The notes below the pieces were generated by a model. That model did no database searches. It saw nothing but the letters and a program-made list of their open reading frames with translations, and was not told where the DNA came from. Source: an uncultured Lachnospiraceae bacterium (GTDB lineage: Bacteria > Bacillota > Clostridia > Lachnospirales > Lachnospiraceae). Taken from it: 10,982 nucleotides of DNA. Position 1 is the stretch's first letter. Each line of letters starts with the position of its first letter. This document shows, one piece after another, positions 1 through 6,705 of the stretch. The stretch lies in the NCBI GenBank assembly GCA_947178115.1, contig CAMWXF010000030.1, forward strand, positions 1 through 10,982, written 5' to 3'. The position numbers were made by a program, and so were the translations under genes.

Positions 1-121
1 TCTTTCCTATGGAAAGCTGTTCCTCCGATTTCTTTCTTAGAATTTTATCATAGGAGTTCCCCTGCCGAAACCGTTTAAATGTGAAAAAAGTGTTAAAAAT
101 TAAGCTTTGTGCATTTAAGCA

Positions 122-153
122 GAAAAGGATTTCCCGGTCGGGAAATCCTCTTC
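122..153. terminator. Palindromic hairpin, possible terminator
   Basis: The arms 126-135 and 140-149 form a perfect 10-bp stem around a 4-nt loop. After one mismatch, three more pairs form (122-124 with 151-153). On the minus strand the stem is followed by a T-rich tract (TTTTCTGCTT). On the plus strand the following bases are not T-rich. It could end a gene to the left of the window, act in both directions, or be a protein-binding palindrome upstream of the diguanylate cyclase promoter. The structure is clear; its role is inferred. Confidence 0.4.
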
Positions 154-276
154 CGCACACTTACTTATTTATTTCGCTCTGCTCCACACTACTAGAACAG
201 TTTCCTTTCTTATCGCAGGCTATATCCGCTTCCGCTACCGTCTTATTAGGCACTACCTTAATTACAAAGAGTTATA

Positions 277-305
277 TTGTTTTTTCCGATATTGTCAATT
301 ATACT
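277..305 (+). promoter_or_regulatory. Candidate sigma-A promoter of the GGDEF gene
   Basis: A TATACT -10 box (300-305, five of six consensus bases) lies exactly 17 bp after a weak TTGTTT -35 box (277-282). Transcription would begin near 312, giving a leader of about 33 nt before the ATG at 345. No operator or riboswitch is recognisable in that leader. Confidence 0.55.
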
Positions 306-333
306 AAGAGAAAATAGTGATCATTATTGTTTC

Positions 334-338
334 GGAGG
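334..338 (+). promoter_or_regulatory. Ribosome binding site that fixes the GGDEF gene start
   Basis: GGAGG sits six bases before the ATG at 345. A longer reading from a TTG at 327 would translate through this Shine-Dalgarno sequence, so the ATG at 345 is the better start. Confidence 0.85.
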
Positions 339-344
339 AAAGAT

Positions 345-2243
345 ATGTACCACACTAAGAAAATCGGTGTTTTTGTATCGCATATTGTAGGTGAATACCA
401 GCGTAATATCTGTCAGGGCATCATAGATCAGGCTTCGGTATATGGATATTGCGTGGAGATTTTTTCGTCCACGGACGAAGAGATTCCGGGTAATTACAGA
501 CAGGGAGAGGAAAGCATCCTGCGCATTCCGAATTTTGACAACCTTTGCGGTGTCATTTTTATATCCAGTACATATGTTACCAGCAATCTGCCGCAACTGA
601 TTTCTAAAACTTTGGAGGGGTGCCGCTGCCCAATTATTGAAATTACACATCAGCATGGACAATATCCGTCTATAGCGCTGGACAACGACACCGGCACCGG
701 GCAGCTCACGGAACATCTGATTGGAACCCACGGGTATAAGCGTATTTGTTATCTCGGAAATACGCTGGAAACATATTTCTCTGACCACCGCCGCAATATT
801 TACAAGCAGGTTATGACGAAGCATAATCTGCCTGTCACGGCACAGGATATTTATGAGTGCACTTACGACAACGGGGATTTTGAAGCAGCGGCGGAATATT
901 TTACCGCCACGGGTAAACCGGACGCGATCGTCTGCTACAACGACCGCATGGCGCTAGGCATGATCCGTGCTCTTCTTGACAAGGGATACCGGGTCCCCGA
1001 AGATATTGCCGTGACAGGCACCGACATGCTGGAGGAGGGACAGTCAATCGACCCGCCGCTGACATCGGTTACTTTTCCCACAAAAGAAATGGGCGTACAC
1101 GCCGTGGAACTTCTGCTCTCGGCAATCCACGGAAAAGAACTTCCTCCGATCACAGTCATAACATCCGATCCGCACATTGGCGGCTCCTGCGGATGTGCTG
1201 CCAAACACCATAAAAACCCCTTCTTTTTTCAGCATGAAATGGCGTTGAAAGTAGGGCAGAACGAAACCACGAGCACGAATAATATTCATATGGCCGCTTC
1301 CCTATTGGCAACCGTAGATATTAATGAGGGCATGGAGCTGTTGGAAAATTTCGTGTCGCAGATTTCCGGGTGTAGTGAATTATATCTGTGCCTTTATTCA
1401 GACTGGGATTCCGTCTCCTCCCACATCCGCACAATCACTTTTTCCGAAGATGACTCTGCAGACCGGGATGTCATGCTGCTTAAGTTTGCATATAAGGACG
1501 GCAGGCGCATGCATGAGTGCAGCTTTACCAAACAAAATCCGCTGCCTGACTATCTCTTTGACACAGAAGCCTCCAGCTACATTTTTTACCCTCTGTATTT
1601 CAGTGAGAAAGCATATGGTTATATCGCCATTGCGTACGAGCATAACCAGATCATCTGTGAGGTTGATTTCCTGTCCTGGATTATGAATATCAACAGTATG
1701 CTGCATAATATTGCCGAGAACAAGCGCACGGGTCTCCTTGTCAGTCGGTTGGAAGAAATCTATATGCATGATGAGATGACCGGCCTTTATAACCGGCATG
1801 GGTACAAGCTGCTGTCAGAAGAACTTCTTGAGAAAATGCAGGACACCGGCACCCGTATCTCTTCTTTTGTGCTGGATCTGGACGGACTTAAGTACATTAA
1901 TGATACTTACGGACACAGCGAAGGCGATTTTGCAATCTGTGTTCTTGGGCATGCCCTGAAAAACGCTGTAAGGGACGGGGATATCTGTGCCCGGCTGGGC
2001 GGTGACGAATTCTGTCTTCTGACTGCAGGATATTCCGATGAGGAAATCACACTTATGATCTATAAGATCAACCAATATCTGGATAACTACAATAAACTGC
2101 ACACTAAGAAATATATTGTCTCCGCCAGCATCGGTGCGGCCTCTGAGACGATCAGTCCGGACTTTGACTTAAAACAGCTCACCGAAAAGGCCGACCGGGC
2201 TATGTACGAGCAGAAGCGGTCTAAGCCAAAACACAGAAAATAG
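345..2243 (+). CDS. Diguanylate cyclase with LacI-type ligand-binding sensor domain
   Basis: This 632-residue soluble protein is predicted to make cyclic di-GMP from two GTP in response to a small cytoplasmic ligand. Residues about 4-284 resemble the periplasmic-binding-protein-like effector domain of LacI regulators (IGVFVSHI start, YNDRMALGM, VTGTDMLEEG, PPLTSV). A GAF-like middle region follows (about 300-465, weakly assigned), then a complete GGDEF domain (about 470-628). The active-site GGDEF is at 552-556, the metal-binding LDLDGL at 510-515, the HDEMTGLYNR entry motif at 475-484, and an RxxD inhibitory site (RDGD, 543-546) lies five residues before GGDEF. The enzyme therefore looks active and product-inhibited. 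There is no HTH, signal peptide or membrane segment, so sensing should be intracellular. It is a single-gene unit with its own promoter, facing the tRNA gene. The ligand cannot be read from the sequence. Confidence 0.92.
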   Translation: MYHTKKIGVFVSHIVGEYQRNICQGIIDQASVYGYCVEIFSSTDEEIPGNYRQGEESILRIPNFDNLCGVIFISSTYVTSNLPQLISKTLEGCRCPIIEITHQHGQYPSIALDNDTGTGQLTEHLIGTHGYKRICYLGNTLETYFSDHRRNIYKQVMTKHNLPVTAQDIYECTYDNGDFEAAAEYFTATGKPDAIVCYNDRMALGMIRALLDKGYRVPEDIAVTGTDMLEEGQSIDPPLTSVTFPTKEMGVHAVELLLSAIHGKELPPITVITSDPHIGGSCGCAAKHHKNPFFFQHEMALKVGQNETTSTNNIHMAASLLATVDINEGMELLENFVSQISGCSELYLCLYSDWDSVSSHIRTITFSEDDSADRDVMLLKFAYKDGRRMHECSFTKQNPLPDYLFDTEASSYIFYPLYFSEKAYGYIAIAYEHNQIICEVDFLSWIMNINSMLHNIAENKRTGLLVSRLEEIYMHDEMTGLYNRHGYKLLSEELLEKMQDTGTRISSFVLDLDGLKYINDTYGHSEGDFAICVLGHALKNAVRDGDICARLGGDEFCLLTAGYSDEEITLMIYKINQYLDNYNKLHTKKYIVSASIGAASETISPDFDLKQLTEKADRAMYEQKRSKPKHRK

Positions 2244-2258
2244 ACGTATCTTGTCAAT

Positions 2259-2287
2259 CGAGTAGGGGAGATTTCTTCCCCTACTCG
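2259..2287. terminator. 11-bp hairpin after the GGDEF gene, likely terminator
   Basis: A perfect 11-bp stem (2259-2269 with 2277-2287) and 7-nt loop begin 15 nt after the stop codon. It is well placed to end the diguanylate cyclase transcript, but no T-run follows on the plus strand. It may instead protect the mRNA 3' end or be part of the structured spacer that continues to 2339. Confidence 0.45.
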
Positions 2288-2289
2288 TC

Positions 2290-2339
2290 GCGCGGGGTGC
2301 GTGCTGCAAAGCAGCAATATACATTACGCACCCCTGCGC
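2290..2339. repeat. Nested inverted-repeat structure, GC-rich
   Basis: A 9-bp outer stem (2294-2302 with 2326-2334) encloses a 5-bp hairpin with an AAA loop (2303-2307 with 2311-2315). GCGC at 2290-2293 can also pair with GCGC at 2336-2339 across a one-base bulge. No coding potential is seen. It may be a small dispersed repeat of the REP/MITE kind or part of a transcript 3' end. Whether it is repeated elsewhere cannot be seen here. Confidence 0.4.
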
Positions 2340-2341
2340 AT

Positions 2342-2382
2342 AAAAAAGACTCAGAAATGCCTAATCATCATTCCTGAGTCTT
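2342..2382 (-). terminator. Intrinsic terminator of tRNA-Ser
   Basis: Read on the minus strand, a 9-bp stem (2374-2382 with 2346-2354) extends by four more pairs after a mismatch and runs directly into six T residues (complement of 2342-2347). It begins about 20 nt after the tRNA 3' end, which is the classic arrangement for a single tRNA transcription unit. It may also stop read-through from the fumarase operon. On the plus strand only two T residues follow the stem before the sequence turns mixed, so it probably acts mainly on the minus strand. Confidence 0.8.
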
Positions 2383-2401
2383 AATTCATCGGTAGATATA
2401 A

Positions 2402-2489
2402 CGGAGAAAGAGGGATTTGAACCCTCGCGCCGCGCAAGCGACCTACACCCTTAGCAGGGGCGCCTCTTCAGCCTCTTGAGTATTTCTCC
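2402..2489 (-). tRNA. tRNA-Ser (anticodon GCU)
   Basis: The 88-nt sequence folds as a class II tRNA. The acceptor stem is GGAGAAA/TTTCTCC with discriminator G. Bases 8-9 are TA, the anticodon stem is CGCCC/GGGTG around the loop CTGCTAA, a long variable arm has a 5-bp stem, and the T-arm is GAGGG-TTCAAAT-CCCTC. The anticodon GCT (complement of 2453-2455) reads the AGC and AGU serine codons, and the long variable arm is typical of tRNA-Ser. The CCA end is not encoded. It has its own promoter and terminator. Confidence 0.95.
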
Positions 2490-2548
2490 ACAGTCTGAAC
2501 TATCCTCTACCAATATGAAGTTCTGCGCTCAACCACAACGCACATGTT

Positions 2549-2577
2549 ATTATACCTAAGCTGTTCTCGTTTGTCAA
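2549..2577 (-). promoter_or_regulatory. Perfect-consensus promoter of tRNA-Ser
   Basis: On the minus strand TTGACA (complement of 2572-2577) and TATAAT (complement of 2549-2554) are both perfect sigma-A boxes separated by exactly 17 bp. Transcription should start near 2542, about 50 nt before the mature tRNA 5' end. Such strength suits a stable RNA gene and lets the tRNA be transcribed independently of the fumarase genes upstream. Confidence 0.85.
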
Positions 2578-2615
2578 CGCTTTCACGTGATTTTTTCAGT
2601 ACACTACGCACTACC

Positions 2616-3155
2616 CTATTCAGCCATCACCGTCTCATACAGATCCGTCCCCTCAGAGTCAATCACTACAATAACCGGAAAATCCTTGACTTCAAGCTTG
2701 CGAATCGCCTCCGTTCCGAGATCGTCGTACGCGATCACTTCCGACTTGGTAATCGATTTAGACAGCAATGCCCCCGCACCGCCGACCGCAGCGAAATAAA
2801 CCGCTCCGTTTCTGACGATTGCTTCTTTCACAGCCTGCGACCTTTTACCCTTACCGATCATACCGATCAATCCCAAATCCAACAGATCCGGCGCGTACTT
2901 ATCCATGCGGCTGGCAGTGGTCGGACCGGCAGAACCGATCGGTCTGCCCTCTCTTGCCGGAGACGGTCCCATATAATATATCACATTATTCTCCATCTCA
3001 AGAGGAAGCGCTCCGCCATGAGCCAGCGTCTCATACATTCTCTTATGCGCCGCATCTCTCGCCGTATAGATAGTGCCGCTTATGTACACATAATCTCCTG
3101 CCCGCAGCGCTGCCGCCTCTTCTTTATTTATAGGTGCCTGTATATGTCGTTCCAT
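2616..3155 (-). CDS. fumB: Class I fumarate hydratase, beta subunit
   Basis: This 179-residue protein matches the C-terminal (swivelling) subunit of two-subunit Fe-S hydro-lyases. Family motifs include TARDAAH (31-37), GPTTASRM (77-84), GMIGKG (98-103) and a VIDSEG end. With the alpha subunit it should interconvert fumarate and L-malate in the cytoplasm. Tartrate dehydratase beta is a close relative that sequence inspection cannot fully exclude, but the pairing and lack of tartrate genes favour fumarase. GGAGG lies four bases before the ATG. The gene begins 27 nt after the alpha gene and is last in the minus-strand run. No clear terminator separates its stop from the tRNA promoter. Confidence 0.9.
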   Translation of the reverse strand: MERHIQAPINKEEAAALRAGDYVYISGTIYTARDAAHKRMYETLAHGGALPLEMENNVIYYMGPSPAREGRPIGSAGPTTASRMDKYAPDLLDLGLIGMIGKGKRSQAVKEAIVRNGAVYFAAVGGAGALLSKSITKSEVIAYDDLGTEAIRKLEVKDFPVIVVIDSEGTDLYETVMAE

Positions 3156-3182
3156 TTTTCCTCCATGCCATATGCATATAAA

Positions 3183-4025
3183 TTATAGCGATCTTACCGC
3201 ATGTCTGTTCACATGACAACAGATATTGACCGCAACCGGCAGTCCTGCAATATGCGTTGGATAAGTATTAATATTAACCGCCAGCGCCGTAGTCGTTCCG
3301 CCAAGCCCTCCGGGGCCGATCCCTGTCTCGTTAATCTTCAGAAGCAGCTCTTCTTCCAGTTCTTTCACATAGGGAATCTCTGAATGTTCGTTCACAGGTC
3401 TGGTAAGCGCCTTTTTCGCCATCAAGGCACATTTTTCAAAAGTACCGCCTATACCCACACCCACAACCATCGGTGGGCACGCGTTCGGACCGGCATCCTT
3501 GACTGCAGTCAGAATCGCATTCTTAACACCCTCTATTCCGTCTGCAGGCTTAAGCATGAACACTCTGCTCATATTCTCACTCCCGAATCCCTTCGGTGCC
3601 ACGGTGATCTTAACACTGTCCCCGACTACCATCTCGTAATGGATGACGGCCGGTGTATTATCCTTCGTATTCTCACGGATCAAAGGATCGCCAACCACGG
3701 ATTTCCGCAAATATCCTTCTACATATCCCTGTCTGACACCCTCATTAACCGCTTCTTCCAGAGACCCGCCCGTAAAGTGTACATCCTGTCCGATCTCCAT
3801 GAAGATTACCGCCATACCGGTATCCTGACAGATGGGGATCATATCTTCTCCGGCAATTTTCAGGTTATCCTGAAGCTGGCACAGGATCTGCCTTCCCAAC
3901 GGCGCTTTCTCATCCTGTGATGCATGCTTCATTGCCTCGTCCATATCTTCCGCGAGGAAATGATTCGCTTCAATACACATTTCTTTAATATTTCTTGTGA
4001 CATCCGCCACATCTACCATTCGCAT
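3183..4025 (-). CDS. fumA: Class I fumarate hydratase, alpha subunit (4Fe-4S)
   Basis: The 280-residue product is the N-terminal, cluster-binding subunit of a class I fumarase. Probable 4Fe-4S ligands are Cys66 in PICQDTG, Cys183 in ACPP, and Cys269 or Cys270 in ICCHVNRH near the C-terminus; this spacing resembles the three cluster cysteines of single-chain class I enzymes. Other family motifs include RENTKDNTPA (117-126), APKGFGSEN (143-151) and GIGPGGLGGTTTA. The enzyme hydrates fumarate to malate and is expected to be oxygen-sensitive, which fits an anaerobe. The start is slightly uncertain: ATGs at 4025 and 4019 are both possible and neither has a strong ribosome site. It lies 59 nt after the HIT gene, with no obvious promoter between them. 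Confidence 0.92.
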   Translation of the reverse strand: MRMVDVADVTRNIKEMCIEANHFLAEDMDEAMKHASQDEKAPLGRQILCQLQDNLKIAGEDMIPICQDTGMAVIFMEIGQDVHFTGGSLEEAVNEGVRQGYVEGYLRKSVVGDPLIRENTKDNTPAVIHYEMVVGDSVKITVAPKGFGSENMSRVFMLKPADGIEGVKNAILTAVKDAGPNACPPMVVGVGIGGTFEKCALMAKKALTRPVNEHSEIPYVKELEEELLLKINETGIGPGGLGGTTTALAVNINTYPTHIAGLPVAVNICCHVNRHAVRSL

Positions 4026-4084
4026 TGACTTACTCTGCCCTTTCCTGTTTCAACTGCCGCCATTCTGACCACAGCAGAATCCGT

Positions 4085-4498
4085 TTATTCCTGACATATC
4101 TGATCCTTAACCGCTTCCAGTTCCGCCTGCGATACTTCCTGCGGCTTCCATCCGATCTTCTGTCCGTCTGCCCGATATCTCGGAATCAGGTGCATATGAA
4201 AATGGAAGACAGTCTGTCCTGCCAGATCTCCGTTATTCTGCACCAGATTGAATCCTTCACATCCCAAACGCTCTGTCATCATAGATGCCATCTTCTTAGC
4301 CAGTTTCATGACCTCTCCGGCAGTCGTCTCCGGCAGTTCGTACAGATTTGCATGATGTTCTTTGGGCAGAATCAGCGCATGCCCTTTCGTCGCCGGTCCC
4401 AGATCAAGAATCACACGGAAAGTTTCATCTTCATACAATGTCTGAGACGGAATCTCACCGTTTGCAATTTTACAAAAAATACAATTAGCGTCTTTCAT
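4085..4498 (-). CDS. HIT family (histidine triad) nucleotide hydrolase
   Basis: A 137-residue protein of the HINT/HIT class, which hydrolyses purine nucleotide phosphoramidates and related nucleotidyl conjugates in the cytoplasm. The triad HFHMHL is intact (His99, His101, His103). The N-terminal CIFCKIANGEIPS with Cys6 and Cys9, plus His48/His49, matches the zinc-binding form common in Firmicutes. The length is normal for the family. A GGAGAGG ribosome site precedes the ATG. It lies 33 nt after the flavodoxin/SCP2 gene and is probably cotranscribed, but nothing ties its function closely to its neighbours. Confidence 0.93.
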   Translation of the reverse strand: MKDANCIFCKIANGEIPSQTLYEDETFRVILDLGPATKGHALILPKEHHANLYELPETTAGEVMKLAKKMASMMTERLGCEGFNLVQNNGDLAGQTVFHFHMHLIPRYRADGQKIGWKPQEVSQAELEAVKDQICQE

Positions 4499-4531
4499 TA
4501 TTACAATCCTCTCCTATCTCACTCACATTTA

Positions 4532-5542
4532 TTATAATCCGGTCAGTCTGGCGCCGAATATAAGTGCCTGGTCCAATGTGCGAAGCGCCTTGAAGTCACC
4601 CTTCATCTTCATATCACCTGCCATAAACGAAGCCTGAAACGTAGACTTGCCGGCCACAATACCATTCATAACCTCTCTGGGCATCTGCACCTCCACGTCT
4701 GCATGGCTGCCCTCACCATAGAAACAGCGCAGATCGCCCCCGCTTATTCCGATAAAGAGCGGTGTCTTCTTCTCTTCTATCACAATCTTAAAGTCCCCTA
4801 CCAAACCGGGCTGCGGTTTGAAATGTTCCTGAATCTCTTTCAAAAATTCCGTCGTATCTTCTTTCTCACTGCTTCCCATCATATCCCGGAACATGCTGGC
4901 AAGTTCCTGAATATCCGCTTTCTGTCTCTGCACATAAGTATCATCCGCAACATACTGGGAAAGCTGTTCTGACTCCTGCGGCGTAAAATTAATATTTTTT
5001 GTAATTGCCACTTTCTGTTTTACCGCCTGATTGCTCGCCGGCAGACATGCAATCTTCTGGTTGATCGTACGATACAGATTTTCCGCTTTTTTCTCTATGA
5101 TACGAATATATTCATCGTTCTCTTCCAGAATAGATGTGTCCGTAATGTATCCACAGATACCGTCGCAGGGAAGTCCGCCCAGAATCTCCCATGCCGTTAC
5201 CAGATCGAGCATGCCGCCCCGCTCTCCATATGTGGTTGACATGACGATCGGGCTCATATAGATCTCACTGATCCGTTCCTTATCCCCGTACAACCAGCAG
5301 GAATCAAGGAACTGCTGCATATATCCGCCTATGCCGTACCACTCCACCGTCGTCGCAAGAATGACACCGTCAGCAGTCTTTAAACTCTGCGGAAGGGTCG
5401 TGATACTATTCTTCAACTCATAGAGCTGGAAATACTCCACCGTAACACGAAGCTCTTCCAGCACTTCCTTCATTTTATTGATTACGAAGAGTGTGGGATC
5501 ATCCATCAGTCCCCGTCCGCCATAATAGATATTAATCTTCAT
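4532..5542 (-). CDS. Flavodoxin-like reductase fused to SCP2 domain
   Basis: The 336-residue protein has two parts. Residues about 1-165 form a flavodoxin-like domain of the NAD(P)H-dependent FMN reductase type, with a beta-strand start (MKINIYYGG), the flavin-loop-like TTVEWYGIGGYMQQFLD (64-80), and STTYGERGG (102-110). The usual phosphate-binding loop is poorly conserved. After a charged linker, residues about 235-336 resemble an SCP2 sterol/lipid-carrier domain (ending in the family-like MAGDMKMKGDFKAL). The likely role is flavin-dependent redox chemistry on a hydrophobic substrate; the substrate is unknown. No membrane segment is seen. The reading frame is open further upstream, but ATG 5542 matches the start of the fold. 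That ATG overlaps the rhomboid stop by 11 nt, implying translational coupling. Confidence 0.8.
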   Translation of the reverse strand: MKINIYYGGRGLMDDPTLFVINKMKEVLEELRVTVEYFQLYELKNSITTLPQSLKTADGVILATTVEWYGIGGYMQQFLDSCWLYGDKERISEIYMSPIVMSTTYGERGGMLDLVTAWEILGGLPCDGICGYITDTSILEENDEYIRIIEKKAENLYRTINQKIACLPASNQAVKQKVAITKNINFTPQESEQLSQYVADDTYVQRQKADIQELASMFRDMMGSSEKEDTTEFLKEIQEHFKPQPGLVGDFKIVIEEKKTPLFIGISGGDLRCFYGEGSHADVEVQMPREVMNGIVAGKSTFQASFMAGDMKMKGDFKALRTLDQALIFGARLTGL

Positions 5543-6608
5543 TGATATTCTTGTCCTTTCCTGCCCTGATCTGTGGGCACAGCATCGCAATGACCGCCAT
5601 CGCGGCAAATCCCATGAGAATACCGCCTATATGTGCCGCGTTATTGACATCCGTACTGGTAATGCCGCAGTAAAGTGAAAAAACAATGGCAAAAGCCAGC
5701 CTGCCTATCGTCATATACTCTAACTTACCTTGGTACAGAATAACCAGCATAAGCAAAGCGCCTTCCACACCAAAGACCGCACCGCTTGCCCCCACGGAGG
5801 TATAGTAGTCCCTCATCACAAGCTCATATCCCATGGATAAAACCGCACCTGCCGTTCCTGAGAGAAAATAAATCACCGCATATAGAATATGCCCTGTTTT
5901 CTTCTCCACAATCTCCCCAATATAATACAAAATTATCATATTGCCGAAAAGGTGATCTATACCCGCATGCAGAAACATTGAAGTAATTATCCGGTAATAC
6001 GAACCGTCCTTCGCAATCTCCTTTACACCGAGCGCACCTTTATTATATAACAGATCATCGGTAAATGTACATATCAGAAATACGATCACATTGACTGCCA
6101 CCAGGCAAATATTCACCCAAGGCAGTTTCGCAATCTGCTCCCGGCTCCACTTCTCCCGATGAAATCTCCCTTCTCCCTGCGCAGCTTCCGTCCGTCCGCC
6201 TTCATGATATACCGACCCGGCCAGAAAATCCTCTAAAACCGCCCTCCATCCATAGAAATCCGACACTTGATTCTCATATATGATCAGTTTGTCTGCGCTG
6301 GTGTCAATGATCCAGCAAAAACTATCCTCACTGCACAGTTTCTTCGCCCGTTCTGCACCCTTACATAAAATCAAGGTCATCATATGAATCTCTGTCTCGC
6401 CCCTGCTATGAAAATAACCGGCTCCGCGCTCTTTCATCCGCGCATACCACTCCGGTGAGATTTCTGTACTCTCCCGATAATCCATCACAAATATAACCGT
6501 ATATCCCTGATTTTCTTCGTGAGAATAAAATGCATATTCCGGGGAATTCGTCGAAATTTTCTGATATCCTTTTGCAAAAAACAAAGGCTCTATCTGCTCC
6601 AAGACCAT
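5532..6608 (-). CDS. Rhomboid family intramembrane serine protease
   Basis: The 358-residue protein has a soluble N-terminal domain of about 160 residues that I do not recognise, followed by about six membrane segments starting near residue 165. Rhomboid hallmarks are present: HxxxN at 219-223 (HLFGN), catalytic Ser275 in GASG (273-276), and catalytic His326 in NNAAHIGG. It should cut membrane-anchored substrates within or next to their transmembrane helix. ATG 6608 is preferred because GGAG lies six bases before it; a TTG at 6620 would read through that site. It is the first gene of the second minus-strand block, after a 97-nt gap with a possible promoter, and overlaps the next gene by 11 nt. 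Whether it acts on the pilus proteins encoded upstream is speculation. Confidence 0.9.
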   Translation of the reverse strand: MVLEQIEPLFFAKGYQKISTNSPEYAFYSHEENQGYTVIFVMDYRESTEISPEWYARMKERGAGYFHSRGETEIHMMTLILCKGAERAKKLCSEDSFCWIIDTSADKLIIYENQVSDFYGWRAVLEDFLAGSVYHEGGRTEAAQGEGRFHREKWSREQIAKLPWVNICLVAVNVIVFLICTFTDDLLYNKGALGVKEIAKDGSYYRIITSMFLHAGIDHLFGNMIILYYIGEIVEKKTGHILYAVIYFLSGTAGAVLSMGYELVMRDYYTSVGASGAVFGVEGALLMLVILYQGKLEYMTIGRLAFAIVFSLYCGITSTDVNNAAHIGGILMGFAAMAVIAMLCPQIRAGKDKNINED

Positions 6609-6652
6609 GACACACTCCAAATGTACTTCTGCATAAATTAACTATTTCTATG

Positions 6653-6681
6653 AGATTATCATTTTCAGTTTGTCATGTCAA
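6653..6681 (-). promoter_or_regulatory. Possible promoter of the rhomboid block
   Basis: On the minus strand a perfect TTGACA (complement of 6676-6681) is followed either by TAATCT at 17 bp or GATAAT at 15 bp. Neither combination is ideal, so the -10 box is uncertain. It lies in the 97-nt gap between the FHA and rhomboid genes, the largest gap in the minus-strand run, and would let the second block be expressed apart from the pilus module. The -35 overlaps an imperfect palindrome of the form TTTGnCATGnCAAA (6669-6682). Confidence 0.4.
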
Positions 6682-6705
6682 ATCACGATTGCTGCCAATG
6701 AACAT

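Larger units (their letters stand above)
1..344. other. AT-rich intergenic leader, no convincing gene
   Basis: No convincing gene lies here. One plus-strand frame is open from the left edge to a TAA at 76-78. It could be the tail of an upstream gene, but 25 residues without a recognisable motif do not support a call. A reading frame at 81-317 needs a GTG start, has no ribosome site and resembles no family. The stretch holds a small 6-bp hairpin (2-16), a long palindromic hairpin (122-153), and the promoter and ribosome site of the following gene. The 100 bases before that gene are very AT-rich, as expected of a promoter region. Confidence 0.6.

Noticed and set aside
1..78. Tail of an upstream plus-strand gene
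   Set aside because: One frame is open from the left edge to a TAA at 76-78, but 25 residues without a motif are too few, and two other frames end nearby as well.
81..317. Possible 78-residue plus-strand protein before the GGDEF gene
   Set aside because: It needs a GTG start without a ribosome site, contains the palindromic hairpin and the promoter, and has low-complexity, non-protein-like composition.
327..344. Earlier TTG start for the GGDEF protein
   Set aside because: These codons are the Shine-Dalgarno region itself; ATG 345 has ideal spacing and matches the start of the sensor fold.
2244..2258. TTGACA-like box on the minus strand near the end of the GGDEF gene
   Set aside because: No -10 box is found at a suitable distance, and it would only drive antisense RNA into the cyclase gene.
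2402..2489. Integration (att) site in the tRNA-Ser gene
   Set aside because: tRNA genes are common targets, but no integrase gene or direct repeat of the tRNA 3' end is visible in the window.
2544..3188. Long plus-strand open frame opposite the fumarase beta gene, with similar ones at 3384-3920 and 9285-9857
   Set aside because: They are antisense to well-recognised genes, lack ribosome sites and have Arg/Ser/His-rich compositions typical of shadow frames.
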